A DNA stretch of 6,367 bases from Clostridiales bacterium (GCA_029267975.1 JAJUHH010000181.1:1-6367), one strand, 5' to 3'; positions 1 through 5,531 are shown, numbered from the stretch's first letter. Notes: a model not told the origin generated them from the sequence alone. Numbers and translations: made by a program.

Positions 1-100
1 AGGCCATAACCTTGATCAGGACTTCTCCGGCTTTTGGTTCCGGTGTAGGAATATCCTGAATTCTAAGATCATGCTTTCCATAAAAAACTGCTGCTTTCAT
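1..100 (-). CDS. Zinc-type (MDR) alcohol dehydrogenase, N-terminal 33 residues only
   Basis: The reverse strand from 100 to the window edge reads as an open frame beginning MKAAVFYGKHDLRIQDIP, followed by TPEPKAGEVLIKVMA. This is the usual opening of the GroES-like catalytic domain of medium-chain dehydrogenases (M-K-A-A-V-F-Y-G, then a P-x-P-x-x-G-E-V-L-I-K-V strand). The ATG is preceded by a purine-rich ribosome binding site (GGAAGGA, about 9 bases upstream), which supports this start. The zinc ligands and the NAD(P)-binding fold lie outside the window, so substrate and cofactor cannot be read. The opening resembles butanediol or sorbitol dehydrogenase-like proteins, but this part is too generic to choose. 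It is a different gene from the dehydrogenase at 2753-3829 and runs in the same direction. I see no convincing promoter just upstream of it. Confidence 0.85.
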   Translation of the reverse strand, partial: MKAAVFYGKHDLRIQDIPTPEPKAGEVLIKVMA

Positions 101-335
101 ATTACATGTCCTTCCTTTCCTTTGATGGTATATGGTATACATAGATGAACCCGTCCATTTTTATAAAGGCTTATCTTACTGCTTTCTAATTACCTTTTAC
201 TTGAATTTCTACCATATTTTTTTCATTGCTATTAAATAATATAATATCACATTTGATAAAATATTGGTATTTAATATCCTTTTCCTAATATGCAAATGAA
301 AAATCAAACATTTCCCCATATAATATCAAAATGGA

Positions 336-377
336 GGTGACAACCCTTCTCATTTTACTGGCAGAAAGGATGTCACC
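336..377. repeat. Imperfect inverted repeat (hairpin) upstream of the YusI-like gene
   Basis: Arms at 336-350 (GGTGACAACCCTTCT) and 363-377 (AGAAAGGATGTCACC) pair at 13 of 15 positions around a 12-base loop. The outer seven pairs, GGTGACA with TGTCACC, are perfect. The only mismatches are 343/370 and 346/367. No run of T follows on either strand, so it does not look like an intrinsic terminator. It lies about 60 bases before the weak -10-like TACAAT, so a regulatory protein site or a structured RNA element is possible. Confidence 0.55.
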
Positions 378-471
378 CCTTACTCATTCTTAAAAAAGCT
401 CAACTATTCCCTGTCCAAAATATTAATTATAAGGTACAATAAAAAGCAAATTGATCTGAACAGACAAACGC

Positions 472-477
472 AGGAGG
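472..477 (+). promoter_or_regulatory. Ribosome binding site of the YusI-like gene
   Basis: AGGAGG lies 9 bases before the ATG at 487, a near-perfect Shine-Dalgarno sequence that fixes this start codon. Confidence 0.85.
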
Positions 478-486
478 AAAGTTAAC

Positions 487-846
487 ATGAGTGTACTATT
501 TATAGAATATCCAAAGTGCTCTACTTGTCAAAAAGCAAAAAAATGGTTGGAGAATCATCAGGTATCTTATACGGACAGGCATATTGTAGAGGATACCCCT
601 AGCTACTCCGAATTAGCAAAGTGGCTGGAACTAAGTAAGCTTGACATTAAGAAATTCTTCAATACCAGCGGAATGAAGTACCAGGAACTTGATTTAAGCA
701 ACAGACTCAATACCATGTCCCTGGAAGAAAAGCTTACCCTCTTAGCCTCGGACGGGATGCTGATCAAACGCCCGCTGCTGATCGGAGATGACTTTATTTT
801 GATTGGCTTTAAGGAAGCAGAGTGGGAGAAAGCCAATATGCATTAG
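487..846 (+). CDS. ArsC/Spx-family thioredoxin-fold protein, YusI-like
   Basis: A complete 119-residue protein of the arsenate reductase (ArsC)/Spx family, the usual size for that family. It opens with a beta strand leading to a redox CXXC motif (C11-S-T-C14, in Y-P-K-C-S-T-C-Q-K-A-K-K-W-L). The middle carries the family block K-K-F-F-N-T-S-G-M-K-Y at about 55-65. It ends with L-L-A-S-D-G-M-L-I-K-R-P-L, where R95-P96 matches the conserved Arg-Pro before the last strands, then I-G-F-K-E. From memory this pattern is closest to Bacillus subtilis YusI, an ArsC relative with no firmly established role. Real arsenate reduction is unlikely to be its main job, since no ars genes are nearby. A role in thiol redox or Spx-like regulation is a family-based inference. 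Its last 38 bases overlap the convergent PHP gene. Confidence 0.92.
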   Translation: MSVLFIEYPKCSTCQKAKKWLENHQVSYTDRHIVEDTPSYSELAKWLELSKLDIKKFFNTSGMKYQELDLSNRLNTMSLEEKLTLLASDGMLIKRPLLIGDDFILIGFKEAEWEKANMH

Positions 847-1741
847 AATTTGCGTCACGATGATCCTTGTCCCGGCACATAACCCGAATATATTTTTCAT
901 TCCCTGTAAGCTGAAAATCTGCCTCCTTTAGAGAATCCCCTTCGATGAAATGACATCTTCTTCCATCGGTATATACGACGATCAGTTTAGCGTCAGAACA
1001 TTTTATATGCAGTTTGTTCTCTTGCAGGGAGATTTCATAAATCTCCGGCCCCTGACTGGAATAAAAATCACCTTGTTTCAGGGCTTCTATAATATCACCA
1101 TAGGTTAAGCTCTTACTGTTGATCATAACAAATCCACCAAAGGCATCTCTCGGGGCGTGATTATCATCCGTTGATAAGCAGTAAAGCTTCTTATTGCAGC
1201 GAAGCATTTCATCGTAAACCTGAGGATTATAGCCATAATATCCACCACTAACCTCGCAGCCATGATTGTAAATCTCCATTGCAAACAAGCCCTCCAGCCT
1301 GCTGTAATCCTCATAGGTCTGCATGGACCAATAGGGATGATTATAGCTTACGAAAAAGCCATCCTCTGTTCTGTCTTTTATGTACTTATTGATAGCATCC
1401 ATATCATTATAATCCATCTCCATACATGGAGGAGTTTGCCTGATATTCGGATCGGTAGATATAAGGTTAAGATGATAAACTTTTTTCTTTTCAAATGGTT
1501 CGTCAGGAAGAGACTGTGTAATATTTACCTCACAGGCATTCAACGCAAGAAAGCTGTCGTCATTTAGGTAGGAGTGGTTTACCAGGTTATTATGGTCTGA
1601 GAATGCAACTACGGCGTAGCCTTTTGCTTTATACATTTCTTTGGTTTGCTCAGGTGTCCATCTTCCATCAGAAACCGTGGTATGGCAATGTAAATTTGCC
1701 TTATAAATGTTTTTGTCATTCTTAAATAAAAATTTCGTCAT
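809..1741 (-). CDS. PHP-domain metal-dependent phosphoesterase
   Basis: A complete 310-residue protein with a PHP (polymerase and histidinol phosphatase) domain in about the first 200 residues. Visible metal-binding motifs, in order, are N-L-H18-C-H20 followed by S-D25-G; F-S-D49-H50-N; E71; N-H135-P; E156 with N-x-G/H at 159-161; and S-T-D192-D-N-H195. These match the trinuclear metal site of PHP phosphoesterases. The last 90 or so residues look beta-rich and may form a small accessory domain. PHP proteins of this type hydrolyse phosphomonoesters or nucleotide phosphodiesters; the substrate cannot be read here. The start at 1741 has GGAGG (plus-strand 1751-1755) 9 bases upstream. It is the most distal gene of the same-strand series dehydrogenase, HAD, PHP, 231 bases after the HAD gene. 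Its stop lies inside the convergent YusI-like gene. Confidence 0.9.
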   Translation of the reverse strand: MTKFLFKNDKNIYKANLHCHTTVSDGRWTPEQTKEMYKAKGYAVVAFSDHNNLVNHSYLNDDSFLALNACEVNITQSLPDEPFEKKKVYHLNLISTDPNIRQTPPCMEMDYNDMDAINKYIKDRTEDGFFVSYNHPYWSMQTYEDYSRLEGLFAMEIYNHGCEVSGGYYGYNPQVYDEMLRCNKKLYCLSTDDNHAPRDAFGGFVMINSKSLTYGDIIEALKQGDFYSSQGPEIYEISLQENKLHIKCSDAKLIVVYTDGRRCHFIEGDSLKEADFQLTGNEKYIRVMCRDKDHRDANSNAYWLSPTLLP

Positions 1742-1750
1742 ATAGATTTT

Positions 1751-1756
1751 CCTCCG
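1751..1756 (-). promoter_or_regulatory. Ribosome binding site of the PHP-domain gene
   Basis: On the minus strand CGGAGG/GGAGGA precedes the ATG at 1741 by 9 bases, which supports that start. Confidence 0.75.
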
Positions 1757-1797
1757 ACAAGTTATTTTATCTTTACCAAAACCTCATTAGACTTATG

Positions 1798-1824
1798 GTC
1801 CCCAAAATAAGATATTCTGGGGAC
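1798..1824. repeat. Hairpin between the HAD and PHP genes
   Basis: Two 12-base arms, GTCCCCAAAATA and TATTCTGGGGAC, pair with one mismatch around a 3-base AGA loop. The terminal seven pairs (GTCCCCA/TGGGGAC) are perfect. No T-run follows on the minus strand, so an efficient intrinsic terminator is not clear. In the minus direction it lies downstream of the HAD gene and about 57 bases before the PHP start, so it could attenuate or stabilise mRNA at this junction, or bind a protein. Confidence 0.5.
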
Positions 1825-1972
1825 TGATTGATATGATTATTAGAACAGTTTTATGCATGTAAATGCTTTGTTTTTAGTACTTTAAGCGCCGGTAATGGAT
1901 TATTGACGGTGACAAGCGATGGAATATCGCCTTTCTTTCGCTCATGCTTTTCTTATCAAATTCTCTAATTGC

Positions 1973-2629
1973 TTATGATAGTTTAGATATCACTTCTGTA
2001 ATCTGACTTATCTTGTTAATTTTCATAAAACATTTCGATAGATCCTGACTGCCCGAGGTGGGGTTAATATATCCGATACAATTAAGTCCTGCGGCTGTCG
2101 CAGCCTCGCTCCCTGCTTTAGAATCCTCTACTGCTATCGCTTCTGATGCTTTATAGCCGGCCAATTCAAGTACTTTGAGATAAATATCAGGACTGGGCTT
2201 TTTATTGGCAACCTCATCACCGGCAACTGTATAATTAAAATACTGATATATGCCATAGTAATGTAGGACGTCATCAACATAATGCCGATCTGAGGAAGAG
2301 CCTAATCCGATCTTAATGCCTTGCTTTCGCAGGAATTGTAATACTTCTACGAATCCCTCGCTGGTTTTGATATCCCTGTCTTTTACTTCCTCCAGAATAT
2401 ACTTGTATTGCAGATATTCCAGCTCTTCTGCCGATTTGGTCAAGCCATATCTTGAGATCATATTGCTCCATAATAATTTACTGGGCAACCCAACTGACCA
2501 GGATAGATCATCAACCTGTTCGGTAATTCCCCCTTCCTTAATAAGCCTTCGTTTTGCGTTATCATGCAAAGGCTCGCTGTCAAAGATTACTCCATCCATA
2601 TCAAAAATAACTAGTTTTAAATCATCCAT
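1973..2629 (-). CDS. HAD-superfamily hydrolase, beta-phosphoglucomutase-like
   Basis: A 218-residue HAD (subfamily IA) protein that acts on phosphorylated sugars or similar small molecules. Motif I is F-D10-M-D12-G-V at the N-terminus, with the nucleophile D10. An alpha-helical C1 cap follows (about 17-85). Motif II is the serines 111-113 in G-L-G-S-S-S, motif III is K144 in K-K-P-S-P-D, and motif IV is V-E168-D169-S-K-A-G. Overall it resembles beta-phosphoglucomutases and sugar-phosphate phosphatases, and the cap does not decide between these. A longer frame opens at a GTG at 2671, but that codon has no ribosome binding site. The ATG at 2629 has AAAGGA about 9 bases upstream and starts just before motif I, as is usual, so I use it. 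It lies 123 bases after the polyol dehydrogenase on the same strand and may share its transcript. Confidence 0.9.
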   Translation of the reverse strand: MDDLKLVIFDMDGVIFDSEPLHDNAKRRLIKEGGITEQVDDLSWSVGLPSKLLWSNMISRYGLTKSAEELEYLQYKYILEEVKDRDIKTSEGFVEVLQFLRKQGIKIGLGSSSDRHYVDDVLHYYGIYQYFNYTVAGDEVANKKPSPDIYLKVLELAGYKASEAIAVEDSKAGSEAATAAGLNCIGYINPTSGSQDLSKCFMKINKISQITEVISKLS

Positions 2630-2752
2630 CAAAGTTTTTCCTTTCAAGTCATCATTCTTCTGTTTATCCACCTTTGACAGAAGATAAACTTATGAACTAT
2701 TGTGTCTCATTTCTTTCTATGTAAATATTCAACCGATCCTTATTGCATTTGA

Positions 2753-3829
2753 TTAAAATTTAAATGCAACCTTAAAGTCTCCATACTTCCCTGAGCTATA
2801 CTCAAAAGCCTTTTCCCAATCCTCCAGAGGGAATATACGGGATACGACTCCATTGGTCTTTAAATTACCGTTAGCGATATTTTCAATCACAAAAGGATAG
2901 CAATAGGGGCTGAGATGGGAACCTAAGAGATCCAGCTCCTTTCTGTCTCCGATGATGGACCAGTCAACCGTAGTGGGCTCACCAAAGACGCTAGATTCAA
3001 CAAAACGGCCTAATTTACGGATCATGCTTAGTCCTTGTGTTACACTGGAGGGGTGTCCGGTTGCTTCAATATAGATATCACATCCGTAGCCCTCAGTTAG
3101 GTCCATGATAGTCTGGACAACGTTCTCTTTTCCCGGATTAAGTACCAGATCTGCTCCGAATTCCTTTGCTTTATCCAGACGTGCGTCAATCATATCAAGA
3201 GCAATGAGCTTCTTGGGATTTTTCATTCGAGCATAGGTAACCATTCCTAATCCTAGGGTGCCTGCACCGGAGATTACTACGATATCCTCACAGCCAATCT
3301 GTGCCCGGTCAACCGCATGCTTGGAGCAGGAGTAAGGTTCAATTAATAATGCATCTTCCAGCGGCATCTCCTTAGGAACCTTGCTGATAACAGAGTGCTT
3401 GGAGAACCTTACGTATTCAGCCATACCACCATTGTTTGTGCTCTGAAAACCAAATATATTGTGGGGCTGGCACATCCAATAATGACCCGTCTTACAGAAG
3501 CGGCATTCACCACAGGGTTCAATTTGATCTGCTGTAATTCGATCCCCAATTACATAATCCTTTACATTGCTGCCAACCTCAACAACCAGGCCTAAAAATT
3601 CATGTCCGGGAATAAAGGGCGGTTTTACCCAAGAGGGCTGTGTCTCATCCCCCCAGAACATAGCTGCTCCGTGCCAGCATTTTAAGTCACCCGCACAGAT
3701 ACCACAGGCTTCTGTTTTGATGATGATATCGTCGGGCCCGCAATCAGGTGTGGGGTAATCAGTTACCAAACGATAATCATTTTTACCGAATGCAACTAAT
3801 GCTTTCATAGTGCTTGGAATTTGTCTCAT
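2753..3829 (-). CDS. Zinc-dependent polyol dehydrogenase, erythritol/L-threitol dehydrogenase-like
   Basis: A complete 358-residue medium-chain dehydrogenase/reductase that should oxidise a polyol to a ketose with NAD+. Catalytic zinc ligands are C45 (G-I-C-A-G-D), H76-E77 (P-G-H-E-F) and E164 (I-E-P-Y-S-C). Structural zinc ligands are C106, C109, C112 and C120. The nucleotide fold shows G188-A-G190-T-L-G193, and D212 at the end of the second strand predicts NAD rather than NADP. The stretch D-L-K-C-W-H-G-A-A-M-F-W-G-D-E with C-Q-P-H-N-I-F-G-F, L-D-M-I-D-A-R-L and G-R-F-V-E is, from memory, very like erythritol/L-threitol dehydrogenases (EltD of mycobacteria). The fold is certain; the substrate is an inference. 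The start at 3829 has AAAGGAG 8 bases upstream, better than the internal ATG at 3808. It is the first gene of the minus-strand series and faces the DeoR regulator across a shared control region. Confidence 0.93.
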   Translation of the reverse strand: MRQIPSTMKALVAFGKNDYRLVTDYPTPDCGPDDIIIKTEACGICAGDLKCWHGAAMFWGDETQPSWVKPPFIPGHEFLGLVVEVGSNVKDYVIGDRITADQIEPCGECRFCKTGHYWMCQPHNIFGFQSTNNGGMAEYVRFSKHSVISKVPKEMPLEDALLIEPYSCSKHAVDRAQIGCEDIVVISGAGTLGLGMVTYARMKNPKKLIALDMIDARLDKAKEFGADLVLNPGKENVVQTIMDLTEGYGCDIYIEATGHPSSVTQGLSMIRKLGRFVESSVFGEPTTVDWSIIGDRKELDLLGSHLSPYCYPFVIENIANGNLKTNGVVSRIFPLEDWEKAFEYSSGKYGDFKVAFKF

Positions 3830-3837
3830 ATACCATT

Positions 3838-3844
3838 CTCCTTT
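3838..3844 (-). promoter_or_regulatory. Ribosome binding site of the polyol dehydrogenase
   Basis: AAAGGAG on the minus strand, 8 bases before the ATG at 3829; it decides this start over the in-frame ATG 21 bases downstream. Confidence 0.8.
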
Positions 3845-3862
3845 CGGGTACCAGTTGCTTAA

Positions 3863-3890
3863 AGTATATAAAAACCAATAGCTTTGTCAA
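3863..3890 (-). promoter_or_regulatory. Sigma-A promoter of the polyol dehydrogenase
   Basis: On the minus strand a consensus -35 TTGACA (3885-3890) and a good -10 TATACT (3863-3868) are separated by 16 bases. Transcription would begin near 3856, giving a leader of roughly 25-30 bases that contains the ribosome binding site. Just upstream of the -35 box the sequence has a short 10-base periodicity (GAGCACAAAC then GAGAGCAAAT, 3891-3910). A promoter this close to consensus would be strong if unrepressed, which fits control by a repressor. Confidence 0.8.
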
Positions 3891-4107
3891 GAGCACAAAC
3901 GAGAGCAAATGAGCATTATATTTTATATTTCTTCTGATTTCTAACATCGTTTTTCAAATTTTGCAGCCATAATTTTAAAATGTATTACATTTCAAAGCTA
4001 TATATCGCTTTATCATGAACGTTTATGCTTATTTTGATTTATATACTTGCACATTTACTAATTTCATCGCACAATGTTTAACATGCGAATGTTTACGTCA
4101 GATACTG

Positions 4108-4195
4108 CAATCACAAGGCTGATTATAAGTAAACTTAAGTCTGATCAAATGCAAACTCATGCCTGATCAACGGCAAACTCAAGCCTGATCAATGG
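4108..4195. repeat. Tandem 22-bp repeat array, likely operator
   Basis: Three contiguous 22-base units occupy 4130-4151, 4152-4173 and 4174-4195. Units two and three share CAAACTCA, then A or T, then GCCTGATCAA, and end in GG; they differ at only two positions. Unit one is more diverged but keeps the AAACT start and CTGATCAA core. A fourth, decayed copy at 4108-4129 matches the third unit at 15 of 22 positions by eye. The 22-base period is close to two turns of the helix, so a protein could bind each unit on the same face. The core contains the palindrome TGATCA. Lying upstream of a DeoR gene, the array is a plausible binding site for its product. Confidence 0.75.
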
Positions 4196-4273
4196 AAGGA
4201 TTGCATACCAGCAAAAAGTATGATAACTTAAATTAATGATAAAATCCAAGATTGCAATCAGGATGATGAGTGA

Positions 4274-4307
4274 GATTAGGATTTTAATGCGATTAAGATT
4301 TTGAACA
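4274..4307. repeat. Degenerate 17-bp direct repeat in the regulator leader
   Basis: GATTAGGATTTTAATGC at 4274-4290 is followed directly by GATTAAGATTTTGAACA at 4291-4307, matching at 12 of 17 positions by eye. It may be a secondary protein site or simply GATT-rich drift; the similarity is modest. Confidence 0.35.
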
Positions 4308-4378
4308 GATGCAGATCTTGTGCAGTTGGTTTGATTATTGGAATAGATTACGGAATAAAAGAGGATGTGTAAAGCAGG

Positions 4379-5146
4379 ATGCTTAACCTTGAGCGTTTGG
4401 AATATATTCTAAAGGAATTGCAGGAAAGAAAATCGGTTTATGTGAATGAATTAGCCAAGAAATATTATGTAAGTCCATCAACGATCCGCAGGGATTTGGA
4501 TCAGCTGGAGAAGGAGGGCTTAGTTCGTCGTACCTATGGCGGATGTGTTCTGATTGAGCGTCAGAATTCGGAGATCCCCTTTCAGCTTAGGATCAATGAG
4601 CTGTCGACAGAGAAAGATATTATAGCTTCGCTGGCAGCGAAGCTGATCGAAGATGGTATGTTTATCTTCCTTGATTCCACCAGTACCAGCGCTCACCTGG
4701 TGAAACATCTTGTTAATCAGAGAAATTTGAAGATCCTGACAACAAGTGCACATACTGCATTGCAATGTCTGGATCAGCTGCCTGCTCAGATTTATTGTAC
4801 CGGTGGATGGATGAGCACCTATTCCCGCGGCTTTTTGGGGGAGGCTGCCCGCAGCCGAATAGAAGAATTTTATACGGATCTTTCTTTCTTTTCCGTTAGA
4901 GGAATTTCCTTTGAGCGCGGAATCGCCGATGTAAATGATGATGATGTATACATGAAGCAAACAATATTGAAAAACTGCCGCAAATCAGTATTGCTTTGCG
5001 ACAGCAGGAAGTTTGGGATTATATCTTACCGCACTGTATGTAATTTCAGTAAGATAGATTACCTTATTACAGATAAACAACCAAGTGATGAATGGATGGA
5101 AATGCTTGAGAAGAATAAGGTAAGGGTGATTTATCCGAATGCATAG
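4379..5146 (+). CDS. DeoR-family transcriptional regulator
   Basis: A complete 255-residue DeoR-family regulator, the normal length. Residues about 5-57 form the winged helix-turn-helix: the E-L-A-K-K-Y-Y turn leads to the recognition helix V-S-P-S-T-I-R-R-D-L (31-40), then L-E-K-E-G-L-V-R-R-T-Y-G-G. Residues about 75-235 form the DeoR C-terminal sensor domain, with E-D-G-M-F-I-F-L-D-S-T-S-T-S (91-104), G-F-L-G-E-A-A (151-157), R-G-I-S-F-E-R-G (174-181) and C-D-S-R-K-F-G (207-213). This domain normally binds a phosphorylated sugar or polyol, so it should sense an intermediate of the neighbouring pathway. It is divergent from the polyol dehydrogenase, the usual arrangement for a local regulator. 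The start is the first ATG after an in-frame stop at 4370; its ribosome binding site is weak (GAGGA about 13 bases away), suggesting low expression. Confidence 0.93.
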   Translation: MLNLERLEYILKELQERKSVYVNELAKKYYVSPSTIRRDLDQLEKEGLVRRTYGGCVLIERQNSEIPFQLRINELSTEKDIIASLAAKLIEDGMFIFLDSTSTSAHLVKHLVNQRNLKILTTSAHTALQCLDQLPAQIYCTGGWMSTYSRGFLGEAARSRIEEFYTDLSFFSVRGISFERGIADVNDDDVYMKQTILKNCRKSVLLCDSRKFGIISYRTVCNFSKIDYLITDKQPSDEWMEMLEKNKVRVIYPNA

Positions 5147-5178
5147 GACTGTATATAATTCAAGCTGAGGTCTTCCTG

Positions 5179-5215
5179 GGCGACAACCAGATCTTGCACA
5201 CAGTTCAAATCTGGT
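5179..5215. repeat. tRNA-Cys 3'-end fragment in inverted orientation pair
   Basis: GGCGACAACCAGAT at 5179-5192 is identical to the tRNA-Cys acceptor/T-arm end at 5276-5289, in the same orientation. A few bases later CAGTTCAAATCTGGT (5201-5215) copies the T-arm in the opposite orientation. Together they form an inverted repeat (ACCAGAT/ATCTGGT). The block is flanked by the direct repeat GTCTTCCT at 5170-5177 and 5216-5223. No full tRNA cloverleaf can be drawn, so it is not a working tRNA. It could be a decayed tRNA copy, an old recombination junction, or a hairpin at the end of the regulator transcript. Confidence 0.6.
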
Positions 5216-5226
5216 GTCTTCCTAAA

Positions 5227-5273
5227 GAACAAGAAAAGACGCATCACTTTATGTGATACGTCTTTTCTTGTTC
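5227..5273. terminator. Bidirectional hairpin terminator between DeoR gene and tRNA-Cys
   Basis: Arms at 5227-5247 and 5253-5273 pair at 20 of 21 positions around the loop TTTAT, with one mismatch at 5242/5258. The inner core GACGCATCAC/GTGATACGTC is followed on each strand by TTTTCTTGTTC, a T-rich tail that also pairs with the A-rich outer stem. This can end both the plus-strand DeoR transcript and the minus-strand tRNA transcript. The stem begins one base after the tRNA discriminator. Confidence 0.85.
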
Positions 5274-5274
5274 A

Positions 5275-5345
5275 AGGCGACAACCAGATTTGAACTGGTG
5301 ATCAGGGTGTTGCAGACCCATGCCTTACCGCTTGGCTATGTCGCC
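5275..5345 (-). tRNA. tRNA-Cys (anticodon GCA)
   Basis: The minus strand folds into a full 71-base cloverleaf. The acceptor stem GGCGACA pairs with TGTCGCC (7 of 7). The D-arm is GCC...GGC. The anticodon loop is CTGCAAC, with anticodon GCA, on a stem with GGGT/ACCC pairing and an unpaired T-T at its base. The T-arm ACCAG-TTCAAAT-CTGGT is perfect. The discriminator base is T (U73), as expected for cysteine tRNAs. CCA is not encoded, so the 3' end must be completed by the CCA-adding enzyme. It has its own promoter upstream and a terminator directly downstream, so it is a single-gene unit. Confidence 0.96.
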
Positions 5346-5370
5346 ATATTTAATTTTTACCAGCTATTCT

Positions 5371-5399
5371 ATTATAGCAACCGAAGATATTTCCGTCAA
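5371..5399 (-). promoter_or_regulatory. Promoter of tRNA-Cys
   Basis: On the minus strand TTGACG (5394-5399) and a perfect TATAAT (5371-5376) are 17 bases apart, giving a start about 18-20 bases before the tRNA. This is a near-consensus vegetative promoter of the strength expected for a stable RNA. Confidence 0.88.
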
Positions 5400-5448
5400 G
5401 AAAAAGAAAGCACTTAATGTCTTAAAATATTAAATCTTATAAGCTTAA

Positions 5449-5486
5449 AGAGCCTTGCAGCCTCTAATATAAGGCTGCAAGGCTCT
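5449..5486 (-). terminator. Terminator-like hairpin of the DUF6273 gene
   Basis: Perfect 15-bp arms at 5449-5463 (AGAGCCTTGCAGCCT) and 5472-5486 enclose an 8-base loop. It lies 46 bases after the stop of the minus-strand DUF6273 gene. In that direction it is followed by TTTAAGCTTATAAG, a short AT-rich tail, so it is probably that gene's terminator, with a weak U-tract. Confidence 0.75.
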
Positions 5487-5531
5487 CAAATTATCAATAT
5501 AATCATTCAGATTTCTCCAGGCTCTCCCGTC

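Larger units (their letters stand above)
101..486. other. AT-rich intergenic region between divergent genes
   Basis: This 386-base spacer separates the minus-strand dehydrogenase fragment from the plus-strand YusI-like gene. It is very AT-rich, especially at about 180-330, and I see no coding frame with a ribosome binding site. It holds a short tandem repeat, TGGTATA twice at 126-139, and a large imperfect hairpin at 336-377. TACAAT at 435-440 could be a -10 box for the downstream gene, but the matching -35 position (TGTCCA, 412-417) fits poorly, so no promoter is called. Confidence 0.6.
3830..4378. other. Divergent control region between polyol dehydrogenase and DeoR regulator
   Basis: This 549-base spacer has no credible gene. 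It contains the dehydrogenase promoter (3863-3890), an AT-rich middle, a direct repeat AATGTTTA at 4073-4080 and 4088-4095, the palindrome ATTTTAAAAT (3972-3981), the 22-bp repeat array (4130-4195, with a decayed copy at 4108-4129), the palindrome ATTGCAAT (4251-4258), and a GATT-rich stretch (4274-4307). A -10-like TATGAT lies at 4219-4224, just after the array, but lacks a good -35 partner. I therefore cannot place the regulator's promoter with confidence. Confidence 0.6.
5147..5274. other. Regulator 3' region: tRNA-Cys-like fragment and terminator
   Basis: Between the DeoR stop and the tRNA gene there is no coding frame. The space is filled by a fragment resembling the 3' end of tRNA-Cys in both orientations (5179-5215) and a 21-bp hairpin terminator (5227-5273). 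Confidence 0.6.

Noticed and set aside
487..846. Assignment of the ArsC-family gene as a true arsenate reductase
   Set aside because: There is no ars operon context, and the sequence is closer to the YusI/Spx branch of the family.
1858..1960. Minus-strand open stretches after the HAD gene, one of 23 codons with an ATG and another reading K-K-G-D-I-P-S-L-V-T-V-N-N-P
   Set aside because: Neither has a good ribosome binding site; the second has no start codon. A gene remnant is possible but cannot be supported.
4013..4027. Catabolite-response-like sequence around TGAACGTTTATG
   Set aside because: It lacks the conserved spacing and symmetric ends of a cre site, so the resemblance is too weak.
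4015..4122. Plus-strand small frame of 35 codons in the divergent control region, beginning M-N-V-Y-A-Y-F
   Set aside because: No ribosome binding site precedes the ATG, the composition is like the surrounding AT-rich spacer, and it resembles no family I know.
4318..4351. Promoter for the DeoR gene at TTGTGC with a downstream AT-rich box
   Set aside because: No -10 box lies at an acceptable distance, so the pair does not make a credible promoter.
5179..5223. A second tRNA gene before the terminator
   Set aside because: Only acceptor and T-arm pieces are present, partly in opposite orientations; no D-arm, anticodon arm or cloverleaf can be drawn.
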